Assembly: GCA_003281255.1 (NCBI GenBank)
Contig: QCCL01000006.1
Coordinates: 1 to 64,000, forward strand
Reading direction: 5' to 3'
Length of the DNA: 64,000 bases
Origin: Prochlorococcus sp. AG-347-L02
Lineage (GTDB): Bacteria > Cyanobacteriota > Cyanobacteriia > PCC-6307 > Cyanobiaceae
This document shows, one piece after another, positions 58,723-64,000 of the stretch (positions within the stretch are counted from its first letter, which is position 1; every line of letters starts with the position of its first letter). The notes beneath the pieces are model-generated. The model saw nothing but the letters and a program-made list of their open reading frames with translations, was not told the origin of the DNA and made no database searches. The translations under genes were made by a program, and so were the position numbers.

Positions 58723-59845
58723 TTATTCAATAGATTCCTTAAAAGAAATATTCATGCGTAATAATTGATGAATAAATGGTTCAAGTCCACCATCTAAAAC
58801 ACTTTCTAATTCGTTAGTCTCCTGCATAGTCCTAAGATCTTTTACCATTTGATAGGGATGGAAAACATAATTTCTTATTTGATTGCCCCATGCAGCTTCT
58901 ACAATATCACCTTTAATATCAGCGACTTCTGCAGCTCGTTGTTCTTTAGCAATCACTAATAGTTTAGACTTTAGAAGTAACATAGCTTTTTCTTTATTTT
59001 GTAATTGAGATCTTTCTTGGGTGCATCTTACTGAAATCCCTGAAGGCAAATGAACAATTCTTACTGCTGTTTCTACTTTATTAACATTTTGTCCTCCTGC
59101 TCCACCGGATCTACTCGTTGAAATTTCTAAATCTTTTTCAGGTATATCAAGTGAAATATTATCATCTAATTTTGGCATAACTTCTACTCCAGCAAAGCTG
59201 GTTTGTCTTTTGCCATTAGCATTAAAAGGAGAAATTCTTACTAATCTATGAGTTCCTTTTTCATGTTGCAGAAAGCCATATGCATATTTTCCATGAATTT
59301 CAAACGTTACACTTTTAATACCTGCTTCTTCTCCTTGAGATAATTCATTGATTATAAGGCTCATTTGATTATTATCAGCCCATCTTGAATACATTCTCAA
59401 TAATATCTCTACCCAATCCTGCGCATCTGTTCCACCCGCACCTGCATTAATAGAAACTACAGCTCCTTCTTTATCGTATTCACCACATAATAATCTTTCA
59501 AATTCCCATTTATCTAAATTCTCTCTTAGTTTCTTTAATCCCTGCTGGGATTCCAAAATCATTTCCTCTTCAGGTTCTAAAGAGAAAAGCTCAAGAGAGG
59601 CATTAGCATCAGAAATAAAAGTTTTCCATTTATCTAACAATTCGAGTTGTGCTTTGACATCATCAAGGATTAACATTTGCTTTTTAGCTGCTTCTTGATT
59701 TTCCCAAAATTCAGGCTGGGCAGAAATTTGCTCTAACTCTCTCCTTTTCGCTTTTAATCTTGGAACGTCAAAGACAATCCTGAGCATTAGCCAGGCGCTC
59801 TGTTAGTTCCGAAAGATCTTTTTTGAAATCTGTAATATCTATCAA
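58723..59845 (-). CDS. prfB: Peptide chain release factor 2, with +1 programmed frameshift
   Basis: Recognises UAA and UGA stops. The main frame shows the GGQ motif in [17 protein letters not shown] and the SPF motif in VRISPFN. The true start is a TTG at 59845, out of the main frame. Translation proceeds 25 codons, [20 protein letters not shown] and so on, to CTT TGA C (59773-59767). There, a +1 slip on CTT/TGA continues with [15 protein letters not shown], giving about 373 residues. An AGGA lies a few bases before the slip, as in E. coli. The downstream ATG at 59787 is not the real start. Confidence 0.93.
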
Positions 59846-59921
59846 AATAGAATTTAATCGTTATTTATAATCTAACAAGCACTTTTGTTTAATAGTATAA
59901 ACTAAGTATTATTTTAAAAAA

Positions 59922-60176
59922 ATGTCCAAAGTTGAAATTTATACTTGGCAATATTGCCCATTCTGTATTAGAGCAAAATCACTACTCAAGAAAAAAAATG
60001 TAAATTTTACAGAATATAAAATAGATGGGGACGAAGATGCCAGAGCATTGATGATTGAGAGAGCTGATGGCAGAAGAACGTTACCACAAATATTTATAGA
60101 TAATGAGGGTATCGGAGGCTGCGATGATCTCTACGCATTAGAAAATGAAAATAAATTAGAAGCATTATTAAAATAG
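59922..60176 (+). CDS. grxC: Glutaredoxin 3
   Basis: Glutathione-dependent dithiol oxidoreductase of 84 residues. The active site is [10 protein letters not shown] (C12-x-x-C15), with the TLPQIFID cis-proline loop and the [11 protein letters not shown] glutathione-binding end. A standard bacterial glutaredoxin length. It lies 5 bases before gshB, so glutathione-linked genes form a pair. Confidence 0.95.
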   Translation: MSKVEIYTWQYCPFCIRAKSLLKKKNVNFTEYKIDGDEDARALMIERADGRRTLPQIFIDNEGIGGCDDLYALENENKLEALLK

Positions 60177-60181
60177 ATCTT

Positions 60182-61105
60182 ATGAAATTTCTATTCGTAA
60201 TAGATCCAATAAAAAATATAAATCCCTTAAAAGATTCAACTGCTGCTTTAATGCAAGCATCATCAAAAAAAAATATTGAAATCTGGAGTTGTACTCCTCA
60301 AGACCTTGAAGCTAGAGGTGATGAAGTATGGGCATCTTCCGTAAAAGTTGAAGTAAATCCGTGGATTTCTTTCAAAGATAATGATTGCATACCTCTCGCC
60401 GAATTTAATTGCATTTGGATGAGAAAAGATCCTCCTGTAAATGAGGCTTATTTATATGCAACCCATCTTTTAGAAGTTGCTGAAAGAAAAGGAGTAAAAG
60501 TAATTAACAAACCCTCATCGTTAAGAGCATGGAATGAAAAGCTAGGTGCTTTGAGATACAGCCACTTAATGGCACCTACAATAGTTGCGAGTAAGGTAAA
60601 AGATCTTATTAATTTTGCAAATATAAATAATGAAGTAGTCATAAAACCTCTTGGTGGAAAAGGTGGCCAAGGTGTTATAAGGATAAATAAAAATTCTCCA
60701 GGAATTAAATCAATCGTTGAATTAATAACTTCTCAAGAAGAATTACCCGTTATGATGCAAAAATTCATTCCTGAAGTCATAGAGGGTGATAAAAGAATAA
60801 TTATCGTAAACGGTGAAGCAATTGGATCTATAAATAGGATTCCTCAAGGAGGCGATTTTAGGAGTAATCTAGCGATGGGAGGGAAGGCTGAACCCACATT
60901 ATTAACAGAAAAAGAAAAAAGTATCTGCTCAGAATTATCTCAACACTTCAAAGATGAAGGTTTATTTTTTGTAGGTATTGATGTAATAAATGGAATGCTT
61001 AGCGAAATTAATGTAACCAGTCCAACAGGTTTAAGAGAAATAGAAAATTTATCAAATAAGAATGTTTCAGAAGAAGTAATTGAAAAATTAGTAGAAATTA
61101 TCTAG
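60182..61105 (+). CDS. gshB: Glutathione synthetase
   Basis: Joins gamma-glutamylcysteine and glycine with ATP. An ATP-grasp enzyme of 307 residues with [24 protein letters not shown] at the N-terminus, the glycine-rich [14 protein letters not shown] loop and [14 protein letters not shown] at the C-terminus. gshA is not in the window. Its 3' end overlaps the convergent menF by 8 bases. Confidence 0.96.
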   Translation: MKFLFVIDPIKNINPLKDSTAALMQASSKKNIEIWSCTPQDLEARGDEVWASSVKVEVNPWISFKDNDCIPLAEFNCIWMRKDPPVNEAYLYATHLLEVAERKGVKVINKPSSLRAWNEKLGALRYSHLMAPTIVASKVKDLINFANINNEVVIKPLGGKGGQGVIRINKNSPGIKSIVELITSQEELPVMMQKFIPEVIEGDKRIIIVNGEAIGSINRIPQGGDFRSNLAMGGKAEPTLLTEKEKSICSELSQHFKDEGLFFVGIDVINGMLSEINVTSPTGLREIENLSNKNVSEEVIEKLVEII

Positions 61106-62510
61106 AGTTTTTAGCGAAAAATATCTGTTTCACTATAGATTCAAATTTTAATTTAATCTCATCTATTTCTTTCTCTAAAACGGAGCCTGAAACTATACCT
61201 GAACCGGCAGTAAATTCAATATTTTCTTCAATACATCTTGCACCTCTTATTGCTAAAAGAAATGAAGCATTTCCTGATGAATCAACCCAACCCATTGGAG
61301 AAGCATAATTTCCTCTAGGAAAAGACTCAAGAGTGTTTATCCAATCCAATGCTTCATTTTTTGGGTATCCACAAACAGCCGGCGATGGATGTAGGTTTTT
61401 AAGCAATTCAAAAGGACAAATATTTTCAACTTTAGAGAAAATGAGTGTTTGCAAATGAGAAATATCTCCAAATGAATTAACCTTGATATCACTTTTTTTA
61501 AAGTTTGTTATTTTTGAAACTTCTAAACATTTAATCAAATATTGTATTACATAATCATGTTCCTTTAAGTCTTTAGTACTTTTTAGGAGTTTCTTAAAAT
61601 TTGAATTAGTAGGGATAGTTCCAGCAAGAGCCTCCAAAGTTAAATAAGGTTTAGTAAATGAAAATAATTTTTCTGGAGATGCTCCAAACAAAATATCTTT
61701 ACTATTCCTTTTCCAAACGTATCTACATGTATTTGGTTGATTCTTTTTAAATCTTCTTAAAATTTCTACTAAATCTAATTTATTTTTAAGTTTTATTTTA
61801 ATCCTATTAGCTAAAACTATCTTTTCGAGGATACCTTTCTCTACTAATTGAATTCCTCTATTTATTACTTTTTTCAAATTTGTTTTAGAATTTTCTAAGG
61901 AGCGTAAGAAATCATCAATAATAGGGGATTCAAAACTAGTTTTTAAGACAGATGATTTCATTAATTCTGAGCCAGAATTAATAACTTGATTTCTAATTGT
62001 CCATATTTCTTCAATTAATATTCTTAATGATGATTTACCTTCAACATGACCATTAATTCTTAACCAGCAATTCTTATCACTTTTAATAATTAATATTTTT
62101 GGTAATACGGCTTCCAAACTAGGGATATCTGAAGATAAATTCTTATTATTCAAATTTTCAGAAAAAGAAAATAAATAAATTATTTTTGGAAGTGCAGAAT
62201 TATGCGATTCATTAGTTAAGTTAACTAAATTTTTAAAATTCTCGGTATTAAAATCTTTTGCTACCTCAAATCTTTTTGGACCATCCAAAGTAACATACTT
62301 ACACTTCTCGAAAGCTATATATGAAATGCCATCAGATTCTTCCCAAAATGAAGAAAAAGGATATTTATCTATTAACAGTTCATAAACTTGAGATAAATCA
62401 ATAAAAGGAATCTCAACACAAATACTTACTAATCCAGTATTTTCCACTTTCTTTTCGAAAGAGGAAAATACATCTTTTAAAAAATCTGTTAAGTTTAAAT
62501 CATTTTTCAT
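61098..62510 (-). CDS. menF: Isochorismate synthase (MenF-type chorismate-binding enzyme)
   Basis: 470 residues of the chorismate-utilising family. The C-terminal domain has [36 protein letters not shown] and [17 protein letters not shown], the last being characteristic of isochorismate synthases. It feeds 1,4-dihydroxy-2-naphthoate for phylloquinone of photosystem I. The N-terminal half is divergent. It lies beside divergent menA, supporting a menaquinone/phylloquinone role over salicylate. Confidence 0.93.
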   Translation of the reverse strand: MKNDLNLTDFLKDVFSSFEKKVENTGLVSICVEIPFIDLSQVYELLIDKYPFSSFWEESDGISYIAFEKCKYVTLDGPKRFEVAKDFNTENFKNLVNLTNESHNSALPKIIYLFSFSENLNNKNLSSDIPSLEAVLPKILIIKSDKNCWLRINGHVEGKSSLRILIEEIWTIRNQVINSGSELMKSSVLKTSFESPIIDDFLRSLENSKTNLKKVINRGIQLVEKGILEKIVLANRIKIKLKNKLDLVEILRRFKKNQPNTCRYVWKRNSKDILFGASPEKLFSFTKPYLTLEALAGTIPTNSNFKKLLKSTKDLKEHDYVIQYLIKCLEVSKITNFKKSDIKVNSFGDISHLQTLIFSKVENICPFELLKNLHPSPAVCGYPKNEALDWINTLESFPRGNYASPMGWVDSSGNASFLLAIRGARCIEENIEFTAGSGIVSGSVLEKEIDEIKLKFESIVKQIFFAKNSR

Positions 62511-62611
62511 TACTTATTGAAAATAACTAAAAATCATGCAATAAAGTAAAAAATGTAACTCAATTTATAAACTAAATTTAATAATTATTGAATTTTGTGT
62601 GTTAATTAGAA

Positions 62612-63529
62612 ATGGACAAAGATAAAAAAAAATTATGGCAACAAGCAATAAAATGGCCTCTTTATTCTGTTGCCATACTTCCGGTTTTAATAGCAGGGGC
62701 TTATTTACTAAATCAATATGAAAAGATAAAAATTTATAATTTGATTGCATTTACTTTAGCTGCAATTTTTATATTACTTTGGGAAAATCTTACTAATGAT
62801 TTATTCGACGCAGAAACAGGCATCGATGAATTTAAATTCCATTCAATTGTATATCTTGTAAAAAATAAAAAAATAATTTCATTTATTGCATATTCATCTT
62901 TAGTTTTTGGTTTATTAATAATTTCAATTATTTCAGCATCAACAAGTATAAACATTTTGATTTTAGTGGCAGCTTGCTGCTTCTTAGGATATTTATATCA
63001 AGGACCTCCTTTTAGATTTGGCTATCAAGGTTTAGGAGAACCATTATGCTGGCTTGCATTTGGACCTTTTGCTTACTCTGCAGTCTTAATTGCGTTAAAT
63101 CCGTCTAATATCTACTTAGAAGATATTCCCTGGAAAGTTTCTTTATTACTTGGTTCAGGACCTTCCTTGGCAACAACTCTTGTATTATTTTGTTCTCATT
63201 TTCATCAAATTTCTGAAGATAAAAAGCATGGGAAAAATTCACCTTTAGTTCGCTTAGGTGCAAAAAAAGGTTCTCAATTTGTGCCTTGGATAATTTTTAC
63301 AATATATATTTTTCAACTTTTCACTATAGTTACTGGATTTATTCCAGTATTTTGTATACTTTATTTGATTAGTTTTCCCCAAGCAATAAGACTTATTAAT
63401 TTATTAAAAACTTCATATAAAAAACCTTCTGCAATAAAAAATTGCAAATTCGTCGCAATAAAATTTCAAACTCTTAATGGAGTTGGCTTAATCACAGGAT
63501 TAATATTTAATTACTTGCTGAATAAATGA
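62612..63529 (+). CDS. menA: 1,4-dihydroxy-2-naphthoate phytyltransferase
   Basis: Membrane prenyltransferase that attaches the phytyl chain to the naphthoquinone head group. 305 residues with about eight membrane segments. The UbiA-family aspartate motif is seen as NDLFDAETGID (about residue 67), and a second motif HQISEDKKHGKNSPLVRLG follows in the middle. It is next to menF and overlaps the downstream menC by 4 bases. This fits phylloquinone production. Confidence 0.93.
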   Translation: MDKDKKKLWQQAIKWPLYSVAILPVLIAGAYLLNQYEKIKIYNLIAFTLAAIFILLWENLTNDLFDAETGIDEFKFHSIVYLVKNKKIISFIAYSSLVFGLLIISIISASTSINILILVAACCFLGYLYQGPPFRFGYQGLGEPLCWLAFGPFAYSAVLIALNPSNIYLEDIPWKVSLLLGSGPSLATTLVLFCSHFHQISEDKKHGKNSPLVRLGAKKGSQFVPWIIFTIYIFQLFTIVTGFIPVFCILYLISFPQAIRLINLLKTSYKKPSAIKNCKFVAIKFQTLNGVGLITGLIFNYLLNK

Positions 63530-64000
63530 ACTTAATATTTAAAAAAAAATCTTATAACTTTAAGTTATCCAAAAAAGTAGAAAATTCTAAATCCACTTAC
63601 CTTACAAAATCGGGTTGGATAATCAAATTGACAAGTAATGATAAAAAAATTGGTTTTGGAGAAGTTTCACCGCTTCATAAAGAAGACTTAAAAAAATGTA
63701 CAAAACAACTAAATATGATCCCTGAGTATGTAGAGGTATTTAATTTATCTGAGCAAATAAATATTTTTCACCCTTGCATTCAATCTGCAATAAATTCTGC
63801 ATTAGCTGAAATAAATGGAAAAATAATTTTTAAAGAAAACTATAACTTTGATGAAATTGATAAAACTGCCATACTTTTAAATCCTGAAGATGTAATTTCA
63901 GATCTAAATGAAATTAAAAAAAGACAATCTAATATTGGAAAATTAGTAACTATAAAATGGAAAGTAGCATTAAAAAATAACCATGATGAAGAAGCAATTT
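63526..64000 (+). CDS. menC: O-succinylbenzoate synthase, partial
   Basis: ATG overlaps the menA stop. 158 codons are present before the window ends. The start reads MNLIFKKKSYNFKLSKKVEN and the N-terminal enolase-superfamily cap motif TKSGWIIKL...GFGEVSPL is visible. MenC dehydrates SHCHC to o-succinylbenzoate in phylloquinone synthesis. The catalytic barrel lies beyond the edge, so identity rests on the N-terminus and the menA neighbour. Confidence 0.85.
   Translation, partial: MNLIFKKKSYNFKLSKKVENSKSTYLTKSGWIIKLTSNDKKIGFGEVSPLHKEDLKKCTKQLNMIPEYVEVFNLSEQINIFHPCIQSAINSALAEINGKIIFKENYNFDEIDKTAILLNPEDVISDLNEIKKRQSNIGKLVTIKWKVALKNNHDEEAI

Noticed and set aside
59767..59787. ATG at 59787 as the prfB start
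   Set aside because: It is out of frame with the conserved N-terminal segment; the TTG at 59845 with a CTT TGA C slip site explains the family N-terminus.

Overview
The window is a 64 kb stretch of a cyanobacterial chromosome that closely resembles high-light-adapted Prochlorococcus. It is very AT-rich and tightly packed, with mostly short gaps and several genes that touch or overlap. It encodes D1 (psbA), PsbO, CP12, beta-carotene hydroxylase, Ycf20- and possibly Ycf66-like proteins, phylloquinone genes and an SbtA/SbtB bicarbonate system. The gene content and order are those of a streamlined marine picocyanobacterial core genome. I see no insertion sequence, prophage, CRISPR array or recognisable genomic island. 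The genus assignment is inference from gene content and base composition.

Layout. 1-9.2 kb: ileS, a membrane protein, tRNA-Leu(UAG), crtR, gatC, a methylpurine-DNA glycosylase, pyrB, ycf20, two small cyanobacterial proteins and coaBC. 9.2-16.7 kb: psbO, ATP sulfurylase, ftsH, an Eda-like aldolase, chorismate synthase, psbA and a short unlisted 42-codon ORF behind psbA. 16.7-24.2 kb: aspartoacylase-like protein, a glutathione-transferase, CP12, obg, mutS2, glyoxalase-fold protein and hemB. 24.4-27.4 kb: a SulP transporter, sbtA and sbtB as a tight inorganic-carbon uptake operon. 27.4-35 kb: a thioredoxin-reductase-like flavoprotein of probable ferredoxin-dependent type, an ABC1 kinase-like protein, enolase and a divergent ClpB. 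35-38.3 kb: the canonical secE-nusG-rplK-rplA-rplJ-rplL cluster with an L10-type leader. 38.3-46.5 kb: RNase HI with an extra domain, pyrD, a CobC/CobD-like aminotransferase, murG, a secreted unknown, pgk, rbgA and an RluA-family pseudouridine synthase. 46.5-57 kb: a double-ATPase ABC protein, the (p)ppGpp enzyme, a DUF2062 protein, mnmE, nadC, argS and a hisC-like gene. 56.2-59.8 kb: a minus-strand run of MBL-fold protein, trpG/pabA, dgkA, ybeY, DUF3285 and prfB. 59.9-64 kb: glutaredoxin, gshB, menF, menA and the start of menC, which runs off the window.

Much of the window serves photosynthesis and carbon: D1 and PsbO for photosystem II, bicarbonate import, CP12 for dark control of the Calvin cycle, pgk and enolase for central carbon, hemB for tetrapyrroles, and menF/menA/menC for phylloquinone. 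The rest is translation, nucleotide, cofactor and envelope housekeeping.

The points most worth a second look are: crtR and the DNA glycosylase, two nearby genes whose conserved N-termini have no ATG/GTG/TTG start but an ATA at the expected place; a nested double stem-loop just upstream of crtR; a +1 programmed frameshift in prfB; a thioredoxin-reductase-like enzyme with a degenerate NADPH motif; a ClpB whose first ATPase ring lacks both arginine fingers; SbtB and CP12 that have lost redox-sensing cysteine elements; and a 14-bp perfect palindrome between eno and clpB. I did not find a clearly new multi-gene system.
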